DNA from: Terriglobales bacterium
GTDB taxonomy: Bacteria; Acidobacteriota; Terriglobia; Terriglobales; Acidobacteriaceae
Reading direction: 5' to 3'
Assembly: GCA_025936825.1 (NCBI GenBank)
Contig: JAICSO010000002.1
Coordinates: forward strand, 372,001-436,000
Length of the DNA stretch: 64,000 bases
A program made the position numbers and the translations under genes. The notes beneath the pieces are model-generated. The model made no database searches, had not been told where the DNA came from, and saw only the letters and a list, made by a program, of their open reading frames with translations. Positions 48,647-57,291 of the stretch are shown piece by piece; position 1 is the first letter of the stretch; every line of letters starts with the position of its first letter.

Positions 48647-50536
48647 ATGCGCACGTTTGCTCAAAGCGATGTAAGCCGCCCTCTGGTTCGGAATCGCGCC
48701 GTTCTCGTGTCTTCTCTGGTCGCGGTGCTCTGTCTTTCACTGAGCAACTTCGCCCAAGCTGATTCCAAGAGCCATACTTCCGGCATGCTCATGCCGGAAA
48801 CCGAGTCGAATTACCAGCCACATCCCTATGGTGGGACACTGGCCCCGGACGACGGCCAATGGGTGCGGCCAGCAAAGGACTACGCCAGTACCCGCTACAG
48901 CACACTCGATCAGATCAACACCACAAACGTGCAGAATCTAAAGCTGGCGTTCACGTTTTCAACCGGACTAACGCGCGGTCACGAAGCTGCGCCGCTGGTG
49001 GTGAACAACACGATGTACATCGTGACGCCGTGGCCCAACAAGCTGTACGCACTTGATCTCACCAAGCCTGGCGCTCCGATGAAGTGGCAGTATCAGCCGC
49101 TGCCCACGCCTGCTGCTCAGGGTGTGGCCTGTTGTGACGTCGTCAATCGCGGCGCTTCCTACGACTCCGGAAAGATTTACTACAACACGCTCGACGATCA
49201 GACCGTATGCGTCGACGCCAATACGGGTAAAGAAGTTTGGAAGACTCGAGTGGGCGACATTAATAAGGGCGAGAGCATCACCATGGCGCCGATCGTCGCC
49301 AAAGGCAAGGTTCTTGTAGGCGTCAGCGGTGGCGAGTTCGGTGTTCGCGGATGGCTGAAGGCGCTTGACGCTAAAACCGGCAAAGTGGCGTGGACCGGCT
49401 ACACTGCCGGCCCTGACAAAGATGTGCTGATCGGGCCGCGGTTCAAGCCATTTTATGCGCAGGATCGTGGGCAGGATCTTGGAGTCAAGAGCTGGCCTCC
49501 GGATGCATGGAAAATCGGCGGCGGTGGGGCCTGGGGATGGATTTCCTACGATCCCGAACTCAACCTTGTCTATTACGGCACCGCGAATCCGGGGCCTTGG
49601 GACTCCGACGCGCGGCCCGGGGATAACAAGTTCACCGCCGGCATCTTTGCTCGCGATGTCGACACCGGCGAAGCGGTCTGGTTTTACCAGTACAGCCCGC
49701 ACGATCTCTACGACTACGACGCCGTTAACGAAAACATCCTTCTCGATCTCCCGATCAATGGACAGACGCGCAAAGTGCTGATCCATCCGGACCGCAACGG
49801 CTATGTCTATGTCATGGATCGGACCAACGGCGAGGTGCTCTCCGCCAGCCCATTTGCGCCGATCACGACCAGCAAAGGGGTAGACCTGAAAACTGGCTTG
49901 CTGCAATACGTCGAGGAGAAGAAGCCAACGCGCGGCAAAGTTGCACGCGGCCTGTGTCCGACGGCCCCCGGCGCCAAGGATTGGCAGCCTTCCGCATTTT
50001 CCGCAAAAACCGGGTTGCTGTATATCCCGCATAACAATTTGTGCATGGACGAAGAGGATGTGGCAGTGAACTACATCGCGGGCACGCCGTATGTCGGCGC
50101 GAACGTTGTGATGTACGACGCGCCCGGCGGTTATGGCGGTGAATTTACCGCATGGGATCCGATTAGCGGCAAGGTGGTTTGGACAATTCCCGATCATTTC
50201 CCAGTGTGGAGCGGAGCCCTCGCGACCGCCGGAAACGTTGTGTTCTACGGCACGATGGATGGCTGGTTTCGCGCAGTCGATGCGGTGAACGGGAAGAAAC
50301 TCTGGGAATTCAAAACCGGCTCGGGAATCATCGGCCAGCCGGTCACATATAAAGGACCAGATGGCAAGCAGTATGTAGCCATTCTTTCCGGAGTAGGTGG
50401 ATGGGCGGGCGCGATTGTTGCCGGGGGCCTTGATGCGCGGGACAAGTCGGCCGCACTCGGCTTTGCGGGAGTGATGCAGGACCTGCCGAAGTACACGAAC
50501 CAGGGAGGCATGCTGTATGTGTTCCAGCTTCCGTAG
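48647..50536 (+). CDS. xoxF: Lanthanide-type PQQ-dependent alcohol dehydrogenase
   Basis: A 629-aa periplasmic quinoprotein. The N-terminus (VLVSSLVAVLCLSLSNFAQA) is a signal peptide; the rest is an eight-bladed propeller with W-motif blades. Visible key parts: the vicinal Cys pair 162-163 (disulfide near PQQ), Glu230 in GGEFG, Asn314, the catalytic Asp356 in HDLYDYDAVNEN and, two residues on, Asp358. The extra Asp at that place is the mark of rare-earth-using XoxF/ExaF enzymes rather than calcium MxaF. Substrate (methanol, ethanol or another alcohol) is not certain. It opens a nine-gene electron-transfer run. Confidence 0.92.
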   Translation: MRTFAQSDVSRPLVRNRAVLVSSLVAVLCLSLSNFAQADSKSHTSGMLMPETESNYQPHPYGGTLAPDDGQWVRPAKDYASTRYSTLDQINTTNVQNLKLAFTFSTGLTRGHEAAPLVVNNTMYIVTPWPNKLYALDLTKPGAPMKWQYQPLPTPAAQGVACCDVVNRGASYDSGKIYYNTLDDQTVCVDANTGKEVWKTRVGDINKGESITMAPIVAKGKVLVGVSGGEFGVRGWLKALDAKTGKVAWTGYTAGPDKDVLIGPRFKPFYAQDRGQDLGVKSWPPDAWKIGGGGAWGWISYDPELNLVYYGTANPGPWDSDARPGDNKFTAGIFARDVDTGEAVWFYQYSPHDLYDYDAVNENILLDLPINGQTRKVLIHPDRNGYVYVMDRTNGEVLSASPFAPITTSKGVDLKTGLLQYVEEKKPTRGKVARGLCPTAPGAKDWQPSAFSAKTGLLYIPHNNLCMDEEDVAVNYIAGTPYVGANVVMYDAPGGYGGEFTAWDPISGKVVWTIPDHFPVWSGALATAGNVVFYGTMDGWFRAVDAVNGKKLWEFKTGSGIIGQPVTYKGPDGKQYVAILSGVGGWAGAIVAGGLDARDKSAALGFAGVMQDLPKYTNQGGMLYVFQLP

Positions 50537-51329
50537 ATTCGTGTGCGTCGCGGCACTGCTTATCAGTTGTTCCGCATTCGGGCGTGACCTTCGGGTATGC
50601 GCCGATCCCGATAATCTGCCGTTCTCCAACAATAAACGGCAGGGTTTTGAGAATCAGATCGCGCAGTTAGTAGCGCGGGACCTGCACGCCACCCTGGTTT
50701 ATCAATGGCAGCGCATGGGGCGGGGTTTCGTTCGCGATTATCTCAACACCTCGCAATGCGACGTTCTGATCGGGATTCCTGCGAATTTCAAGCCAGTGCT
50801 GGCGACCACGCCCTATTACAGGTCGAGCTATGTGTTTGTGACTCGCAAAGACGGTAAGCTCAAGCCCGCGTCGCTCGACGATCCTGCACTTCATCAACTC
50901 AAAATCGGCGTGCAGGTTTTAGAAGAGGACTACACGCCTCCCGCCACTGCGCTGGCGCGCCGCCATCTGCAAAACCAGATTGTAGGCTTCGACACGACAG
51001 GTGAAGATGCCGACTCCATCATTCGCGCGGTTGCAGACCGCAAGGTGGACACTGCCATCGTGTGGGGGCCGTTGGCAGGATTTTTCGCAAAGAAGTACGC
51101 CCAGTTACAACTCACGCCGGTTGAGCCCGAGGTCGATCCGCCTGCATTGCCCTTCACTTTTGCGATCGCCATGGGAGTACGCAAGGGAAATACCGATTTG
51201 CGCGACGAACTCCAAAGTGTGATTGACCGGCGCCAAGGCGAGATCAATGCCATCCTCGACCGCTATGGCGTGCCACGATTGGAGATGGCGCCGCCACTGG
51301 CTGCGGAAAGCCATGGAGGCGCACAATGA
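50517..51329 (+). CDS. xoxJ: XoxJ/MxaJ-like periplasmic binding-protein partner
   Basis: A 270-aa exported solute-binding-type protein (signal MCSSFRRFVCVAALLISCSAFG). Wording matches the quinoprotein-associated MxaJ/XoxJ group: RVCADPDNLPFSNNKRQGFENQIAQLVARDLHATLVYQWQRMGRGFVRDYLNTSQCDVLIGIP and VWGPLAGFFAKKYAQLQLTPVEP. XoxJ is thought to help load or activate the dehydrogenase. The ATG overlaps the xoxF end by 20 bases with GGGAGG upstream; the stop overlaps the cytochrome gene (ATGA). Confidence 0.88.
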   Translation: MCSSFRRFVCVAALLISCSAFGRDLRVCADPDNLPFSNNKRQGFENQIAQLVARDLHATLVYQWQRMGRGFVRDYLNTSQCDVLIGIPANFKPVLATTPYYRSSYVFVTRKDGKLKPASLDDPALHQLKIGVQVLEEDYTPPATALARRHLQNQIVGFDTTGEDADSIIRAVADRKVDTAIVWGPLAGFFAKKYAQLQLTPVEPEVDPPALPFTFAIAMGVRKGNTDLRDELQSVIDRRQGEINAILDRYGVPRLEMAPPLAAESHGGAQ

Positions 51330-51877
51330 TTTACTCGCGCCTGCTACTCGCGACATCTCTTGCGGCAGTGGCGACTCTCGCCGCCTGCAATCGCGAAGAG
51401 CGTGAGTTGCGCCCATCACCCTCCGCGTCACAGGTGGTGAACCAAGCCCAGGTCAGTGGTCTGAACCCCGGTGCGAATCCTCTACCCACGCCACCAACGC
51501 CGTCCATCTATGAAGAGAGCGCGTATGCCGTGTCAGAAGGCAAAACTCTTTTCGGTCAGTACAACTGTTCTGGCTGTCATGCGAATGGCGGAGGCGGAAT
51601 CGGACCGCCGCTCATGGACAATAACTGGATTTATGGCAGCCAGCCGCAGAACATTTTCACCACCATTGTCGAAGGCCGTCCGAATGGCATGCCATCGTTC
51701 CGCAATCGCATTCCCGAGTACCAGGTCTGGGAACTCGTGGCCTACGTTCGCTCGCTCAGCGGCTTGCTTCCGAAAGATGTCGCGCCCTCGCGCAACGATC
51801 AGCTCTATGTGAAACCGCCGGAAGCGTCAATGCCAAAGCAAACGCCGACGGGAATCACGGGGGAACCGAGCAAATGA
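51326..51877 (+). CDS. Lipoprotein cytochrome c (XoxG-like)
   Basis: A 183-aa lipoprotein with lipobox LAAC. The single haem motif is CSGCH near residue 82, followed by GGGIGPPLMDNNWIYGS and the distal-Met region GRPNGMPSFRNRIPEYQVWELVAYVRSLSG. Class I cytochrome c of the kind that receives electrons from XoxF. It is four-base coupled to both neighbours, so it probably links XoxF to the oxidase. Proline/Ser-rich spacer (about 30-60) may let the haem domain reach out from the membrane. Confidence 0.9.
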   Translation: MIYSRLLLATSLAAVATLAACNREERELRPSPSASQVVNQAQVSGLNPGANPLPTPPTPSIYEESAYAVSEGKTLFGQYNCSGCHANGGGGIGPPLMDNNWIYGSQPQNIFTTIVEGRPNGMPSFRNRIPEYQVWELVAYVRSLSGLLPKDVAPSRNDQLYVKPPEASMPKQTPTGITGEPSK

Positions 51878-52887
51878 TTGCGGCGTCCAGCCCGATGCGC
51901 GCGGCCGCTGTCCTCGCCTCGTTTTTTCAGGGCGAGCACAACAGCCTGCATCCTGCCGGTCCTTTCTCGAGCAACATCGAGTGGCTGTACTGGGTGATTT
52001 TCTGGATTGTGTTTGTTGCGTTCGTGCTGACGATCCTGGCGTTCGCGCGGGCCTCAGCTAAGACCTACAGCCGCGCCGAAGAGATGCTCCCGATCATGAA
52101 AGATGAGGAAGGTGATCGGAAGGCGAAATGGGCAGTGGGAACCGCGATCACCGTCACTGTGCTCACGTTATTTGCCGTGCTCTTCATGAGCGTGATCACC
52201 GGCAAAAAAGTCGAGGGAATGACTTCCAGCAACCCAGTCACGATCCAGATCACGGGTCATCAGTGGTGGTGGGAAGTGATATATCCGAATCCACAAGCGG
52301 ACCAGACCGTGATCACAGCCAACGAGATCCACATTCCTGTCGGCAAACCGGTCGTCATTCTCACTAGTTCCGCGGACGTGATTCATAGCTTCTGGGCGCC
52401 GAGTGTACACGGAAAGCGCGATCTCATCCCCGGCTACTCGTCGGCGTTCTGGATTCAAGTGGACCAGCCGGGTACTTATCCCGGCCGGTGCGCAGAATTT
52501 TGCGGATTGCAGCACGCGCACATGGGATTCTCGATCATTGCGGAGGATGAAGCTACTTTTGAGGCCTGGGAGCAGCAGCAACTGAAGCCCGCGCCAGACC
52601 CGACCGATGCTGAGGCGCAGCATGGGCGCGAAGTGTTTCTCACGCACACCTGCGTGATGTGCCATACCATTCGCGGCACCGATGCTGGATCCCGCGTCGG
52701 CCCTGACCTGACGCACCTTGCCAGCCGCAACATGATCGCCGCCGAGACTCTGCCCAATACAACCGGCGCTCTGGCGGGATGGATTGTCGATCCCCAGCGA
52801 ATCAAGCCCGGGAACAAGATGACACCGAATCCGCTGGCGCCGGATGACCTGAACGCGCTGGTTACGTATTTGAGAACGTTGCAGTGA
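51874..52887 (+). CDS. coxB: Cytochrome c oxidase subunit II with fused cytochrome c (caa3 type)
   Basis: A 337-aa protein: two transmembrane helices (about 38-62 and 90-110), the CuA domain with HQWWWEV, VIHSFWAPSVHG and the ligand set CAEFCGLQHAHM, then a C-terminal cytochrome c domain with CVMCH near 262 and a distal Met in KMTPNPLAP. The haem-fused subunit II marks a caa3-type oxidase that can take electrons straight from soluble or lipid-anchored cytochrome c. ATGA overlap with the cytochrome upstream. Confidence 0.94.
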   Translation: MIAASSPMRAAAVLASFFQGEHNSLHPAGPFSSNIEWLYWVIFWIVFVAFVLTILAFARASAKTYSRAEEMLPIMKDEEGDRKAKWAVGTAITVTVLTLFAVLFMSVITGKKVEGMTSSNPVTIQITGHQWWWEVIYPNPQADQTVITANEIHIPVGKPVVILTSSADVIHSFWAPSVHGKRDLIPGYSSAFWIQVDQPGTYPGRCAEFCGLQHAHMGFSIIAEDEATFEAWEQQQLKPAPDPTDAEAQHGREVFLTHTCVMCHTIRGTDAGSRVGPDLTHLASRNMIAAETLPNTTGALAGWIVDPQRIKPGNKMTPNPLAPDDLNALVTYLRTLQ

Positions 52888-52893
52888 GGAACC

Positions 52894-54822
52894 GTGGCCA
52901 TTAGCGAACCCATCGTACTGCCGCATGCGACGGACGAAGTCCGCCTGGCGCGGACCTGGGCACAGCCGCGTGGCTTCTGGGGATGGTTCATGAACGTGCA
53001 CCACACCGCCATCGGGGTGCGCTTCATGGTGACGTCGTTCATCTTCTTTTTGCTCGGCGGAGTGCTCGCCGCGATGATACGGTTGCAACTTTCCCGTCCG
53101 GAAAACCACGCAATCGGCCCAGATCTTTACAACCAGATCTTCACCATCCATGGCAGCACGATGATCTTTCTTTTTGCCGTGCCCATGATGTTCCAGGGCT
53201 TCGGCGTGTACGTGGTGCCGCTGATCTGCGGGACGCGCAACATCGCCTTCCCGCGGCTGAATGCGTTCAGCTACTACATCTATGTCGTTGGCGGCCTGCT
53301 GCTCTGGGTTGGATTGTTCCTCAAGACTGGAGCCGATGCGGGATGGTTCGCCTACACGCCACTTTCCGGCCCGCAATTCACTCCTGGCAAGCGTAGCGAC
53401 TTCTGGGCACAGATGATCACCTTCACAGAGGTGTCAGCGCTGGGCGTTGCGATCTGCCTCGCGACGACGATTCTGCGGCAGCGCGCACCTGGCATGACCC
53501 TGAACCGCATGCCAATCATTCTCTGGGAGAAGTTGGTGCTCTCCTTCATGGTGATCTTCGCCATGCCGGCGGTCATGGTGGTTAGTTCCATGCTGCTCAT
53601 GGACCGCACCATCAACACGCAGTTTTTCAATCCCGCGAACGGCGGCGATGTCTTGCTTTATCAACACCTCTTCTGGTTCTTCGGACATCCGGAGGTGTAC
53701 ATCATCTTCTTGCCCGGGGCAGCAATCGTCTCGACGCTGGTGCCGGTATTCGCACGGCGACACATCTTCGGGCACCTGGCGATCGTCACGTCAGTCGTCG
53801 CGACCGGCTTCCTCGGATTCGGGGTATGGGTTCATCACATGTTCGCCACTGGTATTCCGCAGATGAGTGCCAGCTTCTTCACCGCGGCAACGCTGATGAT
53901 CGTGCTCCCGACAGCAGTTCAGTTCTACTGTTGGATCGCAACCATCTGGAACGGGCGTTTGCAGATGAAGTTGCCGATGCTCTGGGTCTTCGGCTTCTTC
54001 TTCGTGTTTCTTATTGGCGGACTATCAGGCGTAATGCTCGCCTCGGTGCCGGTGGATTGGCAGGTGCACGACACATTCTTCGTAGTCGCACATTTCCACT
54101 ATGTGCTGATCGGCGGCGCGCTGTTCCCGATGTTCGCCGGTCTCTACTACTGGGTCCCTAAGATCACGGGCCGAATGATGAACGACCTGCTAGGCAAGGT
54201 CCACTTCTGGTTGTTCTTCATCGGCTTCAACATGACGTTCTTCACCATGCACTTCCTCGGCCTGCGTGGGATGCCGCGCCGCGTGTACACCTACCCGCCC
54301 GAAATGCACTGGGGCGGACTGAACATGCTCGCCAGCGTAGGTGCGCTGTTCATGGCAGCAGGGCTGATTGTATTCATCGTGAATTTCTTCCAAAGCAAGG
54401 CGAGGGGAACACTCGCGGGGCCGAATCCCTGGGCAGCCGGCAGCCTGGAGTGGGCTACGTCTTCTCCGCCCCCGGATTACAACTTCACCGAACTGTTCAC
54501 CGTGAACGGACGGGAGCCACTGTGGGACAACGCGCCGAATCAGCCAATCGTGAGCGGAGTGCGCGACGACATTCCCGAGGTGCTGATCACCAACAGCCTC
54601 GATTCCGAACCGCAGCACAAGGATGAAATGCCTGGTGCAAGCATCTGGCCATTCCTCACCTCGATCACCGTTTCGATTGCGTTCATCTGGTCGATTTTCA
54701 GTCCCTGGGGCATCGCGTACGGCGCGATTCCGGTTGTGATCACTCTGATCGGCTGGCTATGGCCACGAGGGCACTCCCCTGCTCCGCGGCAACCGGCACT
54801 GGAGGGCAGATGGAGCAAGTAA
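52894..54822 (+). CDS. coxA: Cytochrome c oxidase subunit I
   Basis: A 642-aa haem-copper oxidase core with about twelve helices and a C-terminal extension (one or two extra helices near 580-625). Motifs: FTIHGSTMIFLF, WFFGHPEVYIIFLPG (CuB His and Glu of the D-channel, type A1), WVHHMFATG, DTFFVVAHFHYVLIGG (haem a and a3 ligands). It reduces O2 to water and pumps protons. GTG 52894 follows a AGGA three bases away. It overlaps coxC by 13 bases. Confidence 0.95.
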   Translation: MAISEPIVLPHATDEVRLARTWAQPRGFWGWFMNVHHTAIGVRFMVTSFIFFLLGGVLAAMIRLQLSRPENHAIGPDLYNQIFTIHGSTMIFLFAVPMMFQGFGVYVVPLICGTRNIAFPRLNAFSYYIYVVGGLLLWVGLFLKTGADAGWFAYTPLSGPQFTPGKRSDFWAQMITFTEVSALGVAICLATTILRQRAPGMTLNRMPIILWEKLVLSFMVIFAMPAVMVVSSMLLMDRTINTQFFNPANGGDVLLYQHLFWFFGHPEVYIIFLPGAAIVSTLVPVFARRHIFGHLAIVTSVVATGFLGFGVWVHHMFATGIPQMSASFFTAATLMIVLPTAVQFYCWIATIWNGRLQMKLPMLWVFGFFFVFLIGGLSGVMLASVPVDWQVHDTFFVVAHFHYVLIGGALFPMFAGLYYWVPKITGRMMNDLLGKVHFWLFFIGFNMTFFTMHFLGLRGMPRRVYTYPPEMHWGGLNMLASVGALFMAAGLIVFIVNFFQSKARGTLAGPNPWAAGSLEWATSSPPPDYNFTELFTVNGREPLWDNAPNQPIVSGVRDDIPEVLITNSLDSEPQHKDEMPGASIWPFLTSITVSIAFIWSIFSPWGIAYGAIPVVITLIGWLWPRGHSPAPRQPALEGRWSK

Positions 54823-55421
54823 GAGAGCGACCCGTGCTTGATGTGTCTGGCTTGCCCAGCGTCGCGTTCGGCAAGAGCAACACTACCTGGCTCGCGAACG
54901 TGCTCTACATGATGATCGAGGGCACCATGTTTGCCCTGCTGTTCGCAAGCTACTTCTACTTGCGGACGCGCACCGACAGTTGGCCCCCAGTACAGGATCC
55001 GCCGCTTTTGACCTATGGCGTGATCAACGGGATCGTGTTCCTGCTCAGCCTGATCCCCGCGCGCTATGCGCAGAAGGTCGCGCCCACGGGTGATCGCGGC
55101 AGAATTCGCTTGGCCCTTACCGGACTCGCATTGTTTGCGATCGTGAACATGGTCCTGCGCGGATTCGAGTTGGCGAACCTGAACTGCCGCTGGTACGACA
55201 ACGCGTACGGATCAATCATGTGGTCGCTCATCGGACTACACACCGGACACTTGATCACTGAATTTATTGAAACGGTTTCGATCCTTGGGATCGCCTTCAC
55301 GCCGAAGATGGAAGGCACGCGGCTAGCCGATGTCGCCATCAACTCGGATTACTGGTACTTCGTGGTGGGCTCGGCGGTGTTGATGGATTTCATCATCTAC
55401 GGCACCACGCGGTTTTTGTGA
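54810..55421 (+). CDS. coxC: Cytochrome c oxidase subunit III
   Basis: A 203-aa protein with five to seven membrane helices: NTTWLANVLYMMIEGTMFALLFASYFYLRTR (with the conserved Glu), LTYGVINGIVFLLSLIPARYA, LIGLHTGHLITEFIETVSILGIAF and the closing YWYFVVGSAVLMDFIIYGTTRF. This fits the compact CoxC/CyoC family. ATG 54810 directly follows GGAGGG within coxA's last codons. Confidence 0.92.
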   Translation: MEQVRERPVLDVSGLPSVAFGKSNTTWLANVLYMMIEGTMFALLFASYFYLRTRTDSWPPVQDPPLLTYGVINGIVFLLSLIPARYAQKVAPTGDRGRIRLALTGLALFAIVNMVLRGFELANLNCRWYDNAYGSIMWSLIGLHTGHLITEFIETVSILGIAFTPKMEGTRLADVAINSDYWYFVVGSAVLMDFIIYGTTRFL

Positions 55422-55424
55422 GTT

Positions 55425-55796
55425 ATGGCAGAACTCGAACATACAGTTCGCAAAGGAGAGGCGCCCGCGCTGATCTGGTGGTGCATGTTCGGCGGGCCGT
55501 TCGCTTGGGCTTGCGATCTGGGGTTCAGCTACGTGCTTGAGCAGCACACTTGCTCGACCGGACACCATTACGTGCTTCATGTAATCACGGTCGTTTGCGC
55601 GATCATCGCGCTAACCGGGCTGGCGGCGGGAATGGCCGCGTATAAGCGGGTGCCGGAGGAGGCCAATGATCACGGCGTGCGGCCGATGGACAGAACGCAT
55701 TTCCAAATTCTCTTCGGGATGGTGTTCAGCATCGCGTTCACCATCGTAATCATTGCCGAAGCGGTTCCACGCTGGATTCTGCATCCGTGTCAGTGA
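55425..55796 (+). CDS. Small three-helix membrane protein of the cox operon
   Basis: A 123-aa membrane protein starting four bases after coxC. Hydrophobic spans at about 14-35, 50-72 and 98-118; a basic-acidic loop between helices two and three contains PEEANDHGVRPMD. Position within the oxidase operon suggests an oxidase-associated small protein, perhaps a helper like subunit IV; no family name is claimed. Confidence 0.72.
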   Translation: MAELEHTVRKGEAPALIWWCMFGGPFAWACDLGFSYVLEQHTCSTGHHYVLHVITVVCAIIALTGLAAGMAAYKRVPEEANDHGVRPMDRTHFQILFGMVFSIAFTIVIIAEAVPRWILHPCQ

Positions 55797-55797
55797 G

Positions 55798-56730
55798 ATG
55801 AAAAAGTGGCTCCAATTCGCTGCCGCGATCACGGTCGTGCTCACGAGCGTTTCGACATTTGCGGAAGACGCCGGCGGTACGCCTCGCTCGACTGCATGGA
55901 CTTGGTCTGCCTACATCACAGTGCCGCTGTTTGCTCTAGCCCTGCTGTACGTCCTCGGCCTGCTTCGGATGCGGCGACGAGGCGCGCAACTGCATTGGTT
56001 TCCAATTCTCTGCTTCGCCAGCGGATGGCTCTCGCTTTTCCTCGCGCTCGATTCGCCCGTGCACGAAATCAGCGAGCAACTCTTCTGGGTGCATATGACC
56101 CAGCACGAGATCCTCATGCTGATCTCCGCGCCGCTGCTGATTCTGAGCCAGCCGGCTGCACCGCTGTTGTTCGCGCTGCCGGAACGGTGGCGTGTTCCCG
56201 TCGCAAATATCGGCAAGGTCAAAATTATCGAACATACATGGTTGCTTATCTCCGCGCCCGTCGCGGCGTGGCTCTTACACGCAGCCGCGCTTTGGGTCTG
56301 GCATGCCCCAAAGTTGTTTGACGCGGCGCTGGAAAGCGAATGGGTGCATGCGGCCCAGCACATCAGCTTCCTGGGTACTGCGCTGCTGTTCTGGTGGACG
56401 CTATTTCATAAGCACGCAGGCCGACTCGGGTACGGCGGCGCCATCTTGTACGTCTTCACGACAGCGGTCCACACCAGCGTCTTGGGCGCGCTGCTTACCT
56501 TCGCTCCTCATGCCTGGTATGCGCCGTATGCGCAAACTGCACAGCTGTGGGGACTAACCGCACTTCAGGACCAGCAAATCGGCGGTCTCATCATGTGGAT
56601 CCCCGCAGGCACCTTGTTGACAATTGTCGCTCTGGTGCTGCTCTCGAAGTGGATGAGCCATTCCGATACGCGCTGGGAATACACGCGCGCAGCAGCGCTG
56701 ATTCGCGCCTCGCAAGGAGCGGCGGAATGA
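55798..56730 (+). CDS. ctaG: Cytochrome c oxidase assembly protein, caa3 CtaG
   Basis: A 310-aa membrane protein of the caa3_CtaG family: N-terminal signal-like helix, then about seven helices with conserved histidines HMTQHEILMLISAPLLILSQPAAPLLF, SPVHEISEQLFWVHMTQHE and a WLLHAAALWVWHAPKLFDAAL block, ending LIMWIPAGTLLTIVALVLLSKWM. It helps place copper in the oxidase. The ATG overlaps the preceding stop region by a few bases; the stop overlaps the next gene (ATGA). Confidence 0.9.
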   Translation: MKKWLQFAAAITVVLTSVSTFAEDAGGTPRSTAWTWSAYITVPLFALALLYVLGLLRMRRRGAQLHWFPILCFASGWLSLFLALDSPVHEISEQLFWVHMTQHEILMLISAPLLILSQPAAPLLFALPERWRVPVANIGKVKIIEHTWLLISAPVAAWLLHAAALWVWHAPKLFDAALESEWVHAAQHISFLGTALLFWWTLFHKHAGRLGYGGAILYVFTTAVHTSVLGALLTFAPHAWYAPYAQTAQLWGLTALQDQQIGGLIMWIPAGTLLTIVALVLLSKWMSHSDTRWEYTRAAALIRASQGAAE

Positions 56731-57125
56731 GGGCGAGCCTTGCGATCGCACTCCTTGCCGTACTTGCAGGCGCTCTCGCCTCCTGCGACAACCTGAGCGA
56801 CCGTCGTGTGCACGCAGCGTACATCACGACCGGCGGCGGCAATGCCCGCACTGGGCGCGACACGATTCGAAAGTACGGCTGCTATGCGTGTCACACCATC
56901 GACGGAGTGCCGGGCGCGCATGGCCTGGTTGGGCCGCCTTTGGACGGCATTGCTTTGCGCGAGTTCATTGCCGGCGAGCTTCCCAACACGCCGGAAAATC
57001 TGATGCGCTGGATTCAGCATCCGCGCCAGGTTGAACCGCACACCGTGATGCCGGAGATGGGCGTAACTGAGCAGGACAGCCGCGACATCACTGCTTACTT
57101 GTACACATTGCGAGGGAGAAACTGA
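56727..57125 (+). CDS. Lipoprotein cytochrome c, last gene of the cox unit
   Basis: A 132-aa lipoprotein (lipobox LASC). It has one haem motif CYACH near residue 53, then GPPLDGIALREFIAGELPNTPENLMRWIQHPRQVEPHTVMPEMGVTEQDSRDITAYLYTLRG, with a distal Met in MPEMG. AAGGAG precedes the ATG by seven bases. It is the third cytochrome c domain in the run and may be a soluble-side electron donor or part of the supercomplex. Confidence 0.9.
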   Translation: MRASLAIALLAVLAGALASCDNLSDRRVHAAYITTGGGNARTGRDTIRKYGCYACHTIDGVPGAHGLVGPPLDGIALREFIAGELPNTPENLMRWIQHPRQVEPHTVMPEMGVTEQDSRDITAYLYTLRGRN

Positions 57126-57132
57126 AGATCTT

Positions 57133-57248
57133 GAACCGCAAAGAACACAAAGGTCGCAGAGAACCCCGTTATGTTGCGACCGCTCTGGATAACAATTGTT
57201 CGGTCGATCCTTCGGATTTCTTTGCGACCTTTGCGTCCTTTGCGGTTC
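57133..57248. repeat. GAACCGCAAAG inverted repeat
   Basis: The 26-nt arms at 57133-57158 and 57223-57248 (GAACCGCAAAG...GGTCGCA) match at 24 positions, with about 64 nt between. It follows the cox unit and may end its transcript. A reading frame through the right arm gives CDLCVLCG, a false peptide. Confidence 0.8.
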
Positions 57249-57291
57249 GAGCATTTTCGAGGTTAATGTTCCGGCAAATGGAGTAATAATT

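Noticed and set aside
57196-57291. Peptide with CDLCVLCG before the GlcG-like protein
   Set aside because: It is a translation of the right arm of an inverted repeat; the signal peptide starts at 57292.
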